Shown: piece by piece, positions 32,708 through 43,153 of the stretch
Position numbering within the stretch: position 1 is the first letter of the stretch
Layout of the letters: each line of letters begins with the position of its first letter
Assembly (NCBI GenBank): GCA_017469275.1
Contig: JAFUGT010000088.1
Coordinates: forward strand, 1-54,066
Direction: 5' to 3'
Origin: Lachnospiraceae bacterium
Lineage (GTDB): Bacteria > Bacillota > Clostridia > Lachnospirales > Lachnospiraceae
DNA length: 54,066 bases
Notes under the pieces: model-generated
Databases searched by the model: none
Told to the model about the DNA's origin: nothing
Seen by the model: the letters and a program-made list of their open reading frames with translations, nothing else
Made by a program: the position numbers and the translations under genes

Positions 32708-35700
32708 CTAATCATTGGCATACTGAAGCTTTCTGTCAATCTCTCTCTCATTTACCATAAATAATCTTCTGCCACGGCATATCCTGATATTATCTTCCTT
32801 AGCATAGGTATCGGTGTCAATCTTATTATGCACCTCCACCCGGGTATCCGTACTCACAAGATCTATCATGCATTTATCATTGAAGCCGCCCATAGCCAAT
32901 GCTTTCTCACCGCTGTTACCGATACGGACACCGGCATATTTTGTGCTGATTTTCGTCGAACCATGAAGTGAGCCCATACATGTGGCGTATTCCGAACATA
33001 CATCAATAGTGGTACTGGAATCTTTTATTACAATTTCACAGGAATCACCGTCAACACATCCCAATACCGCAAACTCTCTGCCCCCACCGAAACATTTCAC
33101 AGCACTCCTGTATACGGCAAGATTAACTTTGCCATTAAATGAGCCCAGTGTAACACCCTTTGCCGCCACAAGATCCGCCTCGACAAGACAGGAATCCAGA
33201 GTAAGCTCCACATCACCGTCAGTTGCTCCAATCCCGACACACATATCACCATTAACCTTCAATACATAATGTCCTCTGTTTATCTCAATTTCTCCACCAA
33301 GACCTGAACCGATACATATTCCTTCCTTACCGCTGGTATTTATGAGGATTGTTCCGTCCTGTTCGAAGGTAAGTTTTCCGTGTCTTGCTAAAAGCCCGTT
33401 ACCGATACCGTAATACTCAGGTGCATTTAACAAAATATCAAGATTGCCGTCTCCCTCCAAGAGAAGATTTGAATTCTCCGGAACCTGTATTCCCGAACCA
33501 TCAAGCTTGTTATTGCCCTGAAGAACCAGCGTGACATCAGCTCCCGCTCCTATTTCAATACAGGGACGATTCTTAACATTGGAGAAGTACACATTTTCAA
33601 GAGTTATTCTTCCATTGTACCCGGGCTCAACACGCATATGGACATTAGTCTTCATTGCAGGAGTTCCTATAATGGCAATATCCTTATAAACCATTTCATC
33701 TTGTCCCACAACAATGTCAGTACATCCTTCTTTAACCAGTGTGGCAAGAGAAATCCTGTTGGTTTTTCCCGCAATGTAAATCTGCTTTGTGGCACCGTCC
33801 TGTCGCTCCTGATAATAGGTCTTTATCTCTGTTCTTATCTTCTCATCAATTTGAGAAATTATCTCCGCAGAAGGTCTTGCCGTATAAAAGCCCTGTATAA
33901 GATCAGCACCGAGATGAATGACCATCCTTAATTCTTCCGTAGTCTCAACACCCTCTGCCAAAGCCATTATGTTATTGTCATGGCAAAACTCAATTATTTC
34001 TCTGACAAAATGCTGTTTGGCAGGCTTATTCTGAATCTCGCTTAACAACACGCGATCGATCTTAACATAGTTTGGCATATAACGTAACAGATTACTTACA
34101 TTGGAATATCCGGTTCCATAATCATCTAATGCCGTCTCTACATGTATCTTCTTAAAGAAGCCCTTTAATCTTTGCAGGTCTTCATCAGAAAGTTCCGCCT
34201 CTTCCGTAAGCTCTACCACTGCCACATCCGAATTCTTGGCAAGCAGCTCCGCCATTTTATAAAAATCACTTTCATAGAGTTTTACACCCGGAATACTGTT
34301 AATGAATACTTTGGCATTTCCAAACTCTGCTTTTTTATCGTCAACAATTCTCAATACATTGAACAGTGTCGCTCTCTCCACATCCGATAATCTGCCCTGC
34401 ATCCCTGCATACTTGATTATGGCTAAGGGAGATATCCACTTGTCTAATGTGGTTCGCATAAGCGCCTCATAAGAAAAAATATTACCATCTGATGTGCGCA
34501 CTATCGGTTGAAAATGGTAGGTGAGCAGATTATTATCCAATATGTCTCCCACCATTTTATAATCAGTCTGCTCCTCCTGACTCAAGCTCTCGTAGGCCGC
34601 ATCTCCGATGTCAAATTTGCTGACTCTCATTTTCTCTAACCGTGTCATCACAGTCTGAATCAAACTATATCTTCTTATATTCTCAAAGCCCCTTGAAACC
34701 GCCCCTGTCCACATGCGATAGACTTCATCATAACTTCTTGGCATACTTCCGTAATTGACTGCTGCATACCCGAAACACTCATTGTCATTAAATATAGGTG
34801 TAAAGAAAAAAGCCCTTGGTCTGTCACAGCCTGTATGCAGTTCCGGTAAAATATCCTTAGTTTCGAATTCTTCGCTGATACTTACCTGATTGTCCTTTCT
34901 GTCACTGTTATATCTGATGGCATAAATCATCTTTTCAGGATATCCGTTATTATTCACATGCAGATTAGCCATATCCAAAGAATCATCCTCAAGATACTTC
35001 CATTTACTGCAAAGGCAAAGGTGAAAACTTTCCGCACCCTTTATCTGATATGCATAGGAGTAAATGGTATTTAGATACTCCGTAAGACTTGTCTGAGCCA
35101 TAAGGTCCTCGGACATTGTATTATTGACTGAATTAAATGCTTCTAAGGAAATATCCGTACCCCATATATCCCTTTTCACTATTCTGTCAGGAATTGTAGT
35201 GTTCTTGCACCCACAGCTTTCACCGATCACAATTGCCGGATGTACGGCAAACTCCTTCGGCTCACTTCCCTCTAATCCGGATTTAATATAGTCCATTGCA
35301 TAACTCCCGCATTCTCTTGCCGGTATCTCAGCAGAGGTAACGGACTTTGGACTTGTCTGTCCCTCGTCAGTGGAATCAAAGCCCACAACCGCGATATCAC
35401 CAGGAACCATAATTCCCCGCTTTGCAAATGCATCACAAAGACCTATTGCCATGGCATCATTAGCGCACACCACCGCCTCCGGAAGTTCATCTTCAAGTGA
35501 AATCAGATGTTCGGCGCACTGCTCGCCACTGTTATACCAGAAATCACCGTAGATTATCCAATCTTCCCTTACATCAATTCCGTACTCTTTTATGGCATCA
35601 CGGAAGGCTTTGAGACGCTGTATGGAATGACGGTGCCATTTCTTGCCTGAAAGAAATGCCAGTCTCCTATATCCGTGCACCTCAATAAGATGAGACACTA

Positions 35701-36070
35701 ATTCCTTCATTGCAGAATACCCGTCAACATAAAGACTTTCGTAAAATTCACTTTCTTTTTCTATCACGAGCACAGGACCTTCAAATTGTTCATGAAGCCT
35801 TTTCTCCAGATTCTCCGCCGCATCTGTAGTCTGAATAGTATCCTTAAGAATTACCGCACCATCAAACAAATCAGGATTCATAAGAGAGAAAATATTAGAC
35901 TCTCCCTTTTCACGCTCTGCAGTTCCCTGATATTTGCGATACATAGAAAAGGTGCAGACATCCATATCATATTCAAATGCCCTATCTATAAGACCTGTTA
36001 TAAATCTGCTCTGATAGCTTTCATCTGCCTGCCCGACAAAGACAGCTATCCGCTTCCTTAAAATCCCCAT
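32708..36070 (-). CDS. LacI-type sugar sensor / EAL c-di-GMP phosphodiesterase / beta-helix fusion
   Basis: A 1120-residue cytoplasmic protein of three parts. Residues 5-290 are a LacI/periplasmic-binding-type fold without a DNA-binding head (IAVFVGQADESYQSRF, FDGAVILKD, VVCANDAMAIGLCDAFAKRG, GDIAVVGFDS). A GAF-like stretch lies at about 320-480. An EAL domain is at about 515-750 with YEALMR, VELTEEAEL, DDYGTG, VKIDRVL, AEGVETTEE and IQGFY; every metal and base residue is present, so it should be an active phosphodiesterase. Residues 762-1100 form beta-helix repeats (CIGSGLGGEIEINRGHYVL, CVGIGATDGDVELTLDSC). GGAGGG precedes the ATG. It lies downstream of the arabinose operon on the same strand after a terminator, so its ligand may be a pentose; that is inference. 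Confidence 0.85.
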   Translation of the reverse strand: MGILRKRIAVFVGQADESYQSRFITGLIDRAFEYDMDVCTFSMYRKYQGTAEREKGESNIFSLMNPDLFDGAVILKDTIQTTDAAENLEKRLHEQFEGPVLVIEKESEFYESLYVDGYSAMKELVSHLIEVHGYRRLAFLSGKKWHRHSIQRLKAFRDAIKEYGIDVREDWIIYGDFWYNSGEQCAEHLISLEDELPEAVVCANDAMAIGLCDAFAKRGIMVPGDIAVVGFDSTDEGQTSPKSVTSAEIPARECGSYAMDYIKSGLEGSEPKEFAVHPAIVIGESCGCKNTTIPDRIVKRDIWGTDISLEAFNSVNNTMSEDLMAQTSLTEYLNTIYSYAYQIKGAESFHLCLCSKWKYLEDDSLDMANLHVNNNGYPEKMIYAIRYNSDRKDNQVSISEEFETKDILPELHTGCDRPRAFFFTPIFNDNECFGYAAVNYGSMPRSYDEVYRMWTGAVSRGFENIRRYSLIQTVMTRLEKMRVSKFDIGDAAYESLSQEEQTDYKMVGDILDNNLLTYHFQPIVRTSDGNIFSYEALMRTTLDKWISPLAIIKYAGMQGRLSDVERATLFNVLRIVDDKKAEFGNAKVFINSIPGVKLYESDFYKMAELLAKNSDVAVVELTEEAELSDEDLQRLKGFFKKIHVETALDDYGTGYSNVSNLLRYMPNYVKIDRVLLSEIQNKPAKQHFVREIIEFCHDNNIMALAEGVETTEELRMVIHLGADLIQGFYTARPSAEIISQIDEKIRTEIKTYYQERQDGATKQIYIAGKTNRISLATLVKEGCTDIVVGQDEMVYKDIAIIGTPAMKTNVHMRVEPGYNGRITLENVYFSNVKNRPCIEIGAGADVTLVLQGNNKLDGSGIQVPENSNLLLEGDGNLDILLNAPEYYGIGNGLLARHGKLTFEQDGTILINTSGKEGICIGSGLGGEIEINRGHYVLKVNGDMCVGIGATDGDVELTLDSCLVEADLVAAKGVTLGSFNGKVNLAVYRSAVKCFGGGREFAVLGCVDGDSCEIVIKDSSTTIDVCSEYATCMGSLHGSTKISTKYAGVRIGNSGEKALAMGGFNDKCMIDLVSTDTRVEVHNKIDTDTYAKEDNIRICRGRRLFMVNEREIDRKLQYAND

Positions 36071-36249
36071 CTGATTCTCCCTCCTGAATCATCTATGATC
36101 CATCATATCTCTATCATGTCATATATCTGCATAGGTTTCCCCGTTCCTCTAAGGTTGATGCAAAACCAATGTCCGCAGGACATTACTCATCTAAAAATAT
36201 TTTAATATCACAATTATACGATAACAGGCACTTATACACAATATGATAT

Positions 36250-36289
36250 TCAAAAATATCCTCTTTACCGGTCTATCCGGCAAAGAGGA
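36250..36289 (-). terminator. Intrinsic terminator of the arabinose operon
   Basis: On the minus strand TATCCTCTTT...CCGG / CCGG...AAAGAGGATA form a stem of about 14 bp with a mismatch, followed by TTTTTG, 46 bases beyond the araD stop. The remaining gap up to 36070 has only a small palindrome (ATGTCC/GGACAT). Confidence 0.85.
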
Positions 36290-36335
36290 TACATTTCACT
36301 ACAAGTAAACCCAATAGTTATCGAATTGTCAGATT

Positions 36336-37031
36336 TCAATTCTGACCATAGTATGCATTTTCTCCATGTTTGCGGAAGAAATGTTTATCTCTTATACAAT
36401 CCGGCGCTGTTCTCACCTTCGGATTAATAAGTTCGGTGCGGAATGCCATCTTGGCGACCTCTTCTAACACAACCGCATTGTGCACAGCTTCAGCAGCATC
36501 CTTTCCCCAGGTAAAAGGTCCGTGGTTCACGCAGAGAACTCCCGGAGTGTACATTGGATTAAGCCCCCTTTTTTCGAAGGTTTCAATTATAACAAGTCCG
36601 GTATTTTTCTCATATGCTTCGTCAATCTCCTCAGGTGTCAAACCTCTTGCACAGGGTATCTCTCCAAAGAAATAATCTGCATGGGTCGTTCCGTATAGAG
36701 GAATACTTCTTCCCGCCTGAGCCCAGGAAGTTGCCTCCGGTGAATGAGTATGTACAACTCCGCCGATTTCAGGATATTTTTTATACAGTTCCAGATGAGT
36801 TGCCGTATCAGAGGAAGGACGATATTCGCCCTCGATTTTGTTGCCTTCAAGATCCATGACAACCATGTCCTCAGGTTTCAATTTCTCATAATCAACACCA
36901 CTTGGCTTAATTACAAAATACCCTGTCTCACGATCAATACCGCTGACATTACCCCAGGTATATGTCACAAGTCCTCTGGCAGGAAGCTCCATATTAGCCT
37001 TATACACTTCTTCTTTTAAATTCTCTAACAT
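36336..37031 (-). CDS. araD: L-ribulose-5-phosphate 4-epimerase
   Basis: Converts L-ribulose 5-phosphate to D-xylulose 5-phosphate, the last step of arabinose entry. The 231-residue class II aldolase-fold protein has the zinc-binding pair in [11 protein letters not shown], the third His in [10 protein letters not shown], and phosphate-binding motifs TWGNVSG and KPSGVDY. It is the last gene of the ara operon, with a ribosome site AAAGGA about 7 bases before the ATG. A 50-base fragment of element A lies in the 96-base gap upstream. Confidence 0.95.
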   Translation of the reverse strand: MLENLKEEVYKANMELPARGLVTYTWGNVSGIDRETGYFVIKPSGVDYEKLKPEDMVVMDLEGNKIEGEYRPSSDTATHLELYKKYPEIGGVVHTHSPEATSWAQAGRSIPLYGTTHADYFFGEIPCARGLTPEEIDEAYEKNTGLVIIETFEKRGLNPMYTPGVLCVNHGPFTWGKDAAEAVHNAVVLEEVAKMAFRTELINPKVRTAPDCIRDKHFFRKHGENAYYGQN

Positions 37032-37067
37032 ATTACGTTCCTTTCCATTTTTTGATTAATTATGGGC

Positions 37068-37117
37068 TTGCGAAACTCTCATTTACTCTTTCTCTTTTTT
37101 ATGCATATTTTGCAGTT
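37068..37117 (-). repeat. Fragment of element A (right part), in the araB-araD gap
   Basis: On the minus strand it reads AACTGCAAAATATGCAT, AAAAGAGAAAG, AAATGAGAGTTTCGCAA. This follows the right half of element A (about 39 of 48 positions). It is flanked by ATTAATTAT at both ends (37055-37063 and 37123-37131), which could be a target duplication but is AT-rich and weak evidence. It sits about 37 bases before the araD start. Confidence 0.6.
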
Positions 37118-37127
37118 TCGCAATTAA

Positions 37128-38726
37128 TTATACTTCTTTAACGTTAGATACAGCTGCTTGTTCCACAGGAAATGCCTCCACATAACGCTTCATATATACA
37201 TCAAAGCCATCCATCTCAGCTTTGTCAGGTTCGATGGTTATACCCTCTCCGTCTTTAAATATCACATTATTAAGATAATCCGGCAGAGTCTGTCCCGACT
37301 CTCTAAATGCCGCATAAAGCGCAAGTATGGCGATTCCCCAGGCTCCTCCTTCACCTGCCGTCTCCATTACCGATACCGGTGCATGCATGGCAGCAGCCAT
37401 AACACGCTGACCGACTTCTTTGGTCTTGAAGAAACCTCCGTGACCAAACATCTTATCAATGGGAACTTTCTCCTCATTCAGAAGAATATCAAGACCATAT
37501 TTCAACGCACCGACAGCAGAATACAACTGCATTCTCATAAAGTTGCTAAATGAGAACTCGGAATTGGCAGTACGGATAAGCATCGGTCTGCCTTCAGAAA
37601 AACCTGTAACCGGTTCGCCTGAAAAATAATTATATCCCACAAGTCCACCACAATCAGCCTTTCCCTTGAGCGCACTTTCAAACATTGTAGTATATATCTT
37701 ATTCATGTCCACAGGGATTCCCATTGCTTCTGAATATCCTGCAAAAATATTTGCCCAGGCATTGATATCTGATGTACAGTTGTTACAGTGAACCATTGCC
37801 ACATCATCACCTACAGGAGTGGTCACTATATCAATCTCTTTGTGAACAGCTGAAAGGGGCTTCTCCAATACTATCATGGCAAATACCGATGTACCTGCAG
37901 ATACATTACCTGTACGAACCGCTACAGAATTGGTTGCAGCCATGCCGGTTCCCGCATCACCTTCAGGAGGACACACGGCTATTCCTGCCTTGATAATCCC
38001 GGAAGGATCAAGCAACTTTGCGCCTTCCTCCGTAAGCCTGCCGGCATTTTCTCCTGCCACAAGCACTTTAGGTAAAACTTCTCTGATTCTCCAACTATAA
38101 CCATCTGCAGCAATCAACTCATCGAAACTGTCAAGCATCTGAGAATTATAATCTCCGGTTGCGCTGTCAATGGGAAACATTCCGGAGGCGTCCCCAATAC
38201 CGAGAACCTTCTCACCCGTCAATTTCCAATGAATGTATCCTGCCAAAGTTGTCAGGTAATCAAGTTTTGATATATGTTCCTCTTTGTTAAGCATTGCCTG
38301 ATAGAGATGTGCGATGCTCCACCTCTGTGGAATGTTGAAACGGAACCTATCTGTAAGGATATCCGCAGCCTGCTCTGTTATGGTGTTTCTCCATGTTCTG
38401 AAAGGAACCAGCAACTCACCCTTATCATCAAATGCCATATATCCATGCATCATTGCAGAGAATCCTATTGTACCTACATTTGAAAGCTGTAATCCATATG
38501 TATCTTTTACATCTCTTAAAAGATTGGCAACACTGTCCTTTAAGCCATCCCACACTGCATCAATGCTGTAGGTCCACACACCATTTTCATACTGATTCTC
38601 CCAGGTATGACTTCCCGATGCCAAGGGTGTTCCGTCCTGACCTACGAGAACAGACTTGATACGTGTAGAGCCTAATTCTATACCAATAGCGGTTTTGCCA
38701 CTTTCTATCCAAGCCTTACCATCCAT
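37128..38726 (-). CDS. araB: FGGY-family carbohydrate kinase, probable L-ribulokinase
   Basis: A sugar kinase of 532 residues with the two actin-like halves of the FGGY family. The N-terminal phosphate loop is [14 protein letters not shown]. The active-site region is [29 protein letters not shown] with the catalytic Asp. The C-terminal adenosine-binding motif is [20 protein letters not shown]. Placed between an aldolase and araD in an operon with araA, it should phosphorylate L-ribulose, though the sequence itself is not of the classic E. coli AraB subtype and could accept another ketose. AAGGGGGAAT precedes the ATG by about 7 bases. Confidence 0.82.
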   Translation of the reverse strand: MDGKAWIESGKTAIGIELGSTRIKSVLVGQDGTPLASGSHTWENQYENGVWTYSIDAVWDGLKDSVANLLRDVKDTYGLQLSNVGTIGFSAMMHGYMAFDDKGELLVPFRTWRNTITEQAADILTDRFRFNIPQRWSIAHLYQAMLNKEEHISKLDYLTTLAGYIHWKLTGEKVLGIGDASGMFPIDSATGDYNSQMLDSFDELIAADGYSWRIREVLPKVLVAGENAGRLTEEGAKLLDPSGIIKAGIAVCPPEGDAGTGMAATNSVAVRTGNVSAGTSVFAMIVLEKPLSAVHKEIDIVTTPVGDDVAMVHCNNCTSDINAWANIFAGYSEAMGIPVDMNKIYTTMFESALKGKADCGGLVGYNYFSGEPVTGFSEGRPMLIRTANSEFSFSNFMRMQLYSAVGALKYGLDILLNEEKVPIDKMFGHGGFFKTKEVGQRVMAAAMHAPVSVMETAGEGGAWGIAILALYAAFRESGQTLPDYLNNVIFKDGEGITIEPDKAEMDGFDVYMKRYVEAFPVEQAAVSNVKEV

Positions 38727-38744
38727 TATTATTCCCCCTTATTA

Positions 38745-39398
38745 TCACTCACCAAACACTGCTTTGTAATCAGCCTGGAATTTAACAATTCCCTGATCTG
38801 TCAACGGATGCTTCGTCATCTGCTCAATTACACCGTAGGGAACAGTTGCGATATCTGCACCTGCCAAAGCGCACTCCGTAACATGAACTGTATTTCTGAT
38901 GCTGGCAGCAATTATCTCTGTGTCGATATCATAATTGTCGAATATCTGAACTATAGCTTCTATAAGTTCGATACCCGGTGAACTTATATCATCAAGCCTT
39001 CCCAGGAAGGGTGAAACATAAGTTGCCCCTGCACGGGCTGCAAGAAGTGCCTGATTAGCAGAAAAGATCAGGGTAACATTTGTCTTAATACCCTCTGCCG
39101 AAAGAACCTTGACTGCCTTAAGACCTTCAACTGTCATAGGAATCTTAACTACCATGTTAGGATGAATGGCTGCAATCTCGCGCCCCTCTTTGATCATACC
39201 TTCAGCGTCAACAGTCGTAGCCTTGACTTCTCCTGAGATAGGTCCGTCAACTATTGTTGTGATCTCCTTGATAACTTCTCCAAAATCTCTTCCCTCTTTA
39301 GCAATAAGTGAAGGGTTTGTTGTAACTCCACAGATCACTCCCATATCATTTGCCTTACGAATATCATCTACATTAGCTGTGTCAATAAAAAATTTCAT
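38745..39398 (-). CDS. Transaldolase-like / fructose-6-phosphate aldolase family protein
   Basis: A small single-domain transaldolase (217 residues) of the FSA/TalC group. It begins [16 protein letters not shown], has [13 protein letters not shown] with the conserved Asn, and VVKIPMT carries the Schiff-base Lys. [31 protein letters not shown] and IIAASIRN complete the barrel. By family it is either a transaldolase of the pentose phosphate path or a fructose-6-phosphate aldolase; its place in the ara operon favours transaldolase, to clear xylulose 5-phosphate. The ATG at 39398 follows AAGGAG by 9 bases; araA ends 23 bases upstream. Confidence 0.88.
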   Translation of the reverse strand: MKFFIDTANVDDIRKANDMGVICGVTTNPSLIAKEGRDFGEVIKEITTIVDGPISGEVKATTVDAEGMIKEGREIAAIHPNMVVKIPMTVEGLKAVKVLSAEGIKTNVTLIFSANQALLAARAGATYVSPFLGRLDDISSPGIELIEAIVQIFDNYDIDTEIIAASIRNTVHVTECALAGADIATVPYGVIEQMTKHPLTDQGIVKFQADYKAVFGE

Positions 39399-39421
39399 AT
39401 CATTTATCTCCTTTTTCACCA

Positions 39422-40918
39422 TTATTTGTAAAATACTTCACCTAACATCAAGTCACGTTTGAAATCTCTGATATTGGTGTTCTCATCAATATATACGGCT
39501 TCGATACCCATCATTGAAGCCCAATCTCCCATCTGTTCAGCGGTGAGATCGTAAGAAAATGCTGTGTGATGCGCGCCTCCTGCCAATATCCATGCCTCAG
39601 CACCTGTGTAAAGATTAGGTAACGGCTCCCAAAAAGCAGTTGCAACAGGGAGTTTCGGCATAGGCTTCTCAACCTTCTTGCAATTGACATCATTTATTAT
39701 CAGACGGAAGCGGTTTCCAAGATCAATCAGGGAAGTTGCTATTCCCCTTCCCTCTTTGGATGTAAATACAAGTCTTGCCGGATCTTCGCGATTACCCATG
39801 GAAAGCGGTTGACATTTAATGCTGACAGGTCCGTCTGCAATGGAAGGACAAATCTCCAACATGTGAGCCTCTAATATTCCTTCCTTACCCTTTACAAGAT
39901 TATATGTATAATCCTCTAACATCGAGGTACCCTTTGCATCCTTCATGCCCTGAGTCATTATCTTCATAAGACGTACCATGGCAGCGACTTTCCAATCGCC
40001 CTCCGCTCCAAAGCCATAGCCTTTTTCCATAAGTCTCTGGATTGCAAGTCCCGGAAGCTGCTTGAGTTTGCCAAGGTCACCAAAATGAGTAACTATCGCC
40101 TGATATCCCTTCTCATCTAAAAATCTTTCAAATCCGATTTCTATCTGTGCCTGAACAGCAACATGCTTCTTAAATTCCTCAGGATCTCTTCCCTCTAACA
40201 ATATCTCGTATTTGCTATAATACTCATCCAGCAAAGTATTAACCTCTGCCTCAGTAACATCAGACACACATTCTTCTATCTCATTGACGGGATAGGCATC
40301 AATCTCCCATCCAAACTTAATCTGAGCTTCTACCTTATCACCTTCGGTAACGGCAACATTTCGCATATTGTCCGCTACTCTCATAACACGTATATGTGAA
40401 GACTCAATAACACCCACCGCTGTACGCATCCAGCCGGCAATTCTCTTCTTTATTACCTCATCCTTCCAATATCCCATAACAACTTTGCGTTCAATTCGCA
40501 TACGGCTGACGATATGACCGTATTCACGATCTCCGTGGGCTGCCTGATTCTCATTCATAAAGTCCATGTCTATAGAATCATAAGGAATCTCTTCATTGTA
40601 CTGAGTATGAAGATGAAGAAGAGGTTTTCTGAATTCGGAAAGCCCAAGTATCCATGACTTTGCAGGTGAAAATGTGTGCATCCAGGTAATAACGCCTGCA
40701 CACTCCTCATCCGCATTGGCTTCATTAAAAGTCTTTCTGATCAGTTCGTTAGTAATAAGTGTAGGTTTCCATACAACTTCATAGGGAAGAAGTCCCGACT
40801 TATTAAAGTCATCAACTATCTCTTTCGCATGTTCCGCAACATGAGCAAGAACCTCATCCCCGTAAAGATCCTGGGAACCTGTACAAAACCAGAACTTGTA
40901 GTTCTTATTTTTCAGCAT
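39422..40918 (-). CDS. araA: L-arabinose isomerase
   Basis: Isomerises L-arabinose to L-ribulose with a manganese ion. The 498-residue sequence shows the family features: [14 protein letters not shown] at the N-terminus, [34 protein letters not shown], the metal site region [15 protein letters not shown], and HMLEICPS and GAHHTAFSY near the end. The start at 40918 follows GGAGG by 7 bases; a longer reading has no ribosome site. It is the first gene of the operon. I see no confident AraR site or promoter in the 180 bases upstream. Confidence 0.95.
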   Translation of the reverse strand: MLKNKNYKFWFCTGSQDLYGDEVLAHVAEHAKEIVDDFNKSGLLPYEVVWKPTLITNELIRKTFNEANADEECAGVITWMHTFSPAKSWILGLSEFRKPLLHLHTQYNEEIPYDSIDMDFMNENQAAHGDREYGHIVSRMRIERKVVMGYWKDEVIKKRIAGWMRTAVGVIESSHIRVMRVADNMRNVAVTEGDKVEAQIKFGWEIDAYPVNEIEECVSDVTEAEVNTLLDEYYSKYEILLEGRDPEEFKKHVAVQAQIEIGFERFLDEKGYQAIVTHFGDLGKLKQLPGLAIQRLMEKGYGFGAEGDWKVAAMVRLMKIMTQGMKDAKGTSMLEDYTYNLVKGKEGILEAHMLEICPSIADGPVSIKCQPLSMGNREDPARLVFTSKEGRGIATSLIDLGNRFRLIINDVNCKKVEKPMPKLPVATAFWEPLPNLYTGAEAWILAGGAHHTAFSYDLTAEQMGDWASMMGIEAVYIDENTNIRDFKRDLMLGEVFYK

Positions 40919-41102
40919 GTCATGTCCTCCTGTCATTATATTTGGTGATATCGCTGCCAAAAAACCAAATGGAATCACAGTTATCACTATTATGGTTTCA
41001 AGCAGCTTTATCAAATATAACTCAATAGTACAACGTGTCAGCTTCTTCTTACAAGTCGTTTTTATATGAATTACTTATGAATTTTTATTATTATGATATA
41101 AG

Positions 41103-41157
41103 TGTCAAAAGTCATACTGCTTTGTGCTTGCACAAAAAAGCAATATGACTTTTGACA
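41103..41157. repeat. Long hairpin between cinA and araA
   Basis: TGTCAAAAGTCATA-C-TGCTTT pairs with AAAGCA-A-TATGACTTTTGACA, 20 bp with one mismatch, and the loop contains GTGCTTGCAC. There is no T run outside the stem, so a classic terminator is doubtful. It follows cinA (minus strand) and lies upstream of the araA promoter region. Confidence 0.7.
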
Positions 41158-41185
41158 TCCAAATCTTATACTATATATATTTAAC

Positions 41186-41689
41186 TCAGTTATTGATTAT
41201 CTTCATCAATTCATCAAATACTTCCTTAGCCACCGCAAGTTTATACATCAACCTGCTTTCCTGCGAGTTTATCTCTTTGTAGAAGCTTGCCACCTCCTCA
41301 CCATAGCTTATGGCAAAATACACTCTTCCCGGCGTTGAACTTCCCGGGTTAGCCGGGTCAACATTGCCCATAGTACCTGTCACACCTATTCCTATATCTG
41401 CCCCGTACTTATCCTGACAGGCCTTTGCCATTGCCACCGCAGTCTCTTCCGAATAGACCGAATATCTGTTGATGATTTCGGCAGGAACTCCCTGCATAAT
41501 CTTAGCCTCATTACAATAAGTGACAAATGCGCCTTTAATAACAGAAGACGAACCCTCTGTATCCGTTATGAGACTAGCTATCTGTCCTCCTGTACAAGAT
41601 TCCATTGTTGTGATTGTCATGCCTTTTTCAATCAGCAGTTTTGTCAATTTTCTGTAATCTTCCCGTATATTTTCTTCGATATAATTCAT
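41186..41689 (-). CDS. pncC: CinA C-terminal domain protein (nicotinamide-nucleotide amidase)
   Basis: A stand-alone 167-residue CinA C-domain. The catalytic Ser is in TTMESCTGGQIASLIT, followed by VIKGAFVTYCNEAK and the glycine-rich GIGVTGTMGNVDP, then GRVYFAIS. The enzyme removes ammonia from NMN to give nicotinate mononucleotide in pyridine-nucleotide recycling. The N-terminal molybdopterin-like domain of full CinA is absent. AAGGAG stands 10 bases before the ATG. It may complement the pncB gene at 21 kb, but they are not linked. Confidence 0.9.
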   Translation of the reverse strand: MNYIEENIREDYRKLTKLLIEKGMTITTMESCTGGQIASLITDTEGSSSVIKGAFVTYCNEAKIMQGVPAEIINRYSVYSEETAVAMAKACQDKYGADIGIGVTGTMGNVDPANPGSSTPGRVYFAISYGEEVASFYKEINSQESRLMYKLAVAKEVFDELMKIINN

Positions 41690-41773
41690 TTATTCTTTAC
41701 TCCTTACTAAAATGGTGCCAAATATTAGCCGGCGTCTTTGCTTCCCTTTTTTTCAAATATTCCATTCTGTTTT

Positions 41774-42823
41774 TTATCTCTCCTCCGGCAAAAAGGAATC
41801 AAATATTATCACCTCAAAGACCTTAGCGACCTTCTCAAGTGCCGCCTCGCTCCTCACAGTCCAGGCTGCACTTACTACTCCAAAGAGATTTCTGCAAAGC
41901 CAAAATGACGGCTGGTTCTTATACCTGTAATTATACGCCACAAAATCCGGTCTCGACAGAAAGTTCAGCATGAGATTAGTAAGCACAATATTCTCATACC
42001 AAACACGCTTCAAGGTACTTTGAAAGAAGTTAGTAGATAACTGTCCCCGTAACACATCCGGTCGGTTGTCTCTAAACCACTTTACTATAAGAGGATGAAA
42101 GGATTCCATGCAATAAGGCTGTCTTTTATATTCTCCTTTTCCCACTTTTTTTACTTCTTTTGAACCCCTCGCCCTGTTGTCAGATCCTACCGAAACCCCA
42201 TATGCATCAAGTGCCTCTGCCGTCATCCTGGTTGTACGTTTCCAATTACCTTCGGACTTTATCTCCACTACCAAAGGTACTCTGCCGTCCACTACCTTAA
42301 GTACATCCTCGAACAAGGGAATTCCATACTCTGTCTTAGCCAGTTTATATTCCTTTAACTCGTCATAGGTACACTCATATAAATTCTTATCAATGCCACA
42401 CATTCTATAAAGATTCTCATCATGGAACACCACCAGTCTGCCATCGGCTGTGGTCTGTGTGTCAAGTTCTATTCCATATCCCGCTTCCACTGCCGCCTCA
42501 AAAGCAGGCATGGAATTCTCCGGAGCCAAAGGAATTGCCATATCTGCCTTGAATTGTTGATTAACTGCTGTAATCCTGCCCGTCTTGTCGGATGCGGTAG
42601 TGCTACCTGACTTATGGGACGCTGTATTCGTAACATCTTCCCGCCTCACCAGATTCCCGTCACTGTCCTTAACAAGCCACTCACCATCACCATTGTTGAA
42701 CAGACCGCGATGAGCAATAAATGTTTCCGAGAAGGGTTTCATTTTCTCCCGCCTGCCCATATTGGGAGCAATGCTGTATAAATAAATGATTAAAACAACA
42801 ACTACAATAATTGCAATCCACAT
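41774..42823 (-). CDS. Membrane-anchored glycerophosphodiester phosphodiesterase family protein
   Basis: A 349-residue GDPD with one N-terminal membrane helix (WIAIIVVVVLIIYLYSI). The active-site pieces are all present: FIAHRGLF, PENSMPAFEAAVEAG, IELDTQTTADGRLVVFHDENLYRM. About 50 residues rich in Ser, Thr and Lys are inserted between the HRG and PENS motifs, where normal members have fewer than 15. Family role: hydrolysis of glycerophosphodiesters from lipids or teichoic acid. The ATG at 42823 has AAAGAGAG upstream; the earlier ATG has none. The 42824-43095 stretch upstream holds nothing I recognise. Confidence 0.85.
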   Translation of the reverse strand: MWIAIIVVVVLIIYLYSIAPNMGRREKMKPFSETFIAHRGLFNNGDGEWLVKDSDGNLVRREDVTNTASHKSGSTTASDKTGRITAVNQQFKADMAIPLAPENSMPAFEAAVEAGYGIELDTQTTADGRLVVFHDENLYRMCGIDKNLYECTYDELKEYKLAKTEYGIPLFEDVLKVVDGRVPLVVEIKSEGNWKRTTRMTAEALDAYGVSVGSDNRARGSKEVKKVGKGEYKRQPYCMESFHPLIVKWFRDNRPDVLRGQLSTNFFQSTLKRVWYENIVLTNLMLNFLSRPDFVAYNYRYKNQPSFWLCRNLFGVVSAAWTVRSEAALEKVAKVFEVIIFDSFLPEER

Positions 42824-43095
42824 AACATACTCTCTTTCTGACTTTTTCATTATATTTTATGATATATGTGCCAACAATATATTTTGACACGCTCGATATA
42901 CCGGCTACTGTTTACACCCATATCATTATATGCCTTGGAAAGATTTCGTCAATTCTTATTTGGGTATTTTTAATGTGCTTTTATTAATATTTTTCGTGTT
43001 TATACCCCCTCTTTTCGATTTTTTGCTTTTTATATATCACTGTATTACACACTACAACAAAACAAGTACTACACACCATAACCGGTCAAGCTGTA

Positions 43096-43124
43096 TTCAC
43101 AAAAAAATAAAAACGTGCTATACT
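43096..43124 (+). promoter_or_regulatory. Sigma-A-type promoter reading into element A and yqeY
   Basis: TTCACA and TATACT with a 17-base spacer. The RNA would start near 43131, just before element A, giving a leader of about 265 bases for yqeY. Confidence 0.55.
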
Positions 43125-43153
43125 GTGAAACATGAACATTTTTTATGTATTAC

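Noticed and set aside
40919-41102. AraR operator and promoter before araA
   Set aside because: A half-site-like CGTTGTAC is present, but there is no inverted repeat and no well-spaced -35/-10 pair. I cannot support a call.
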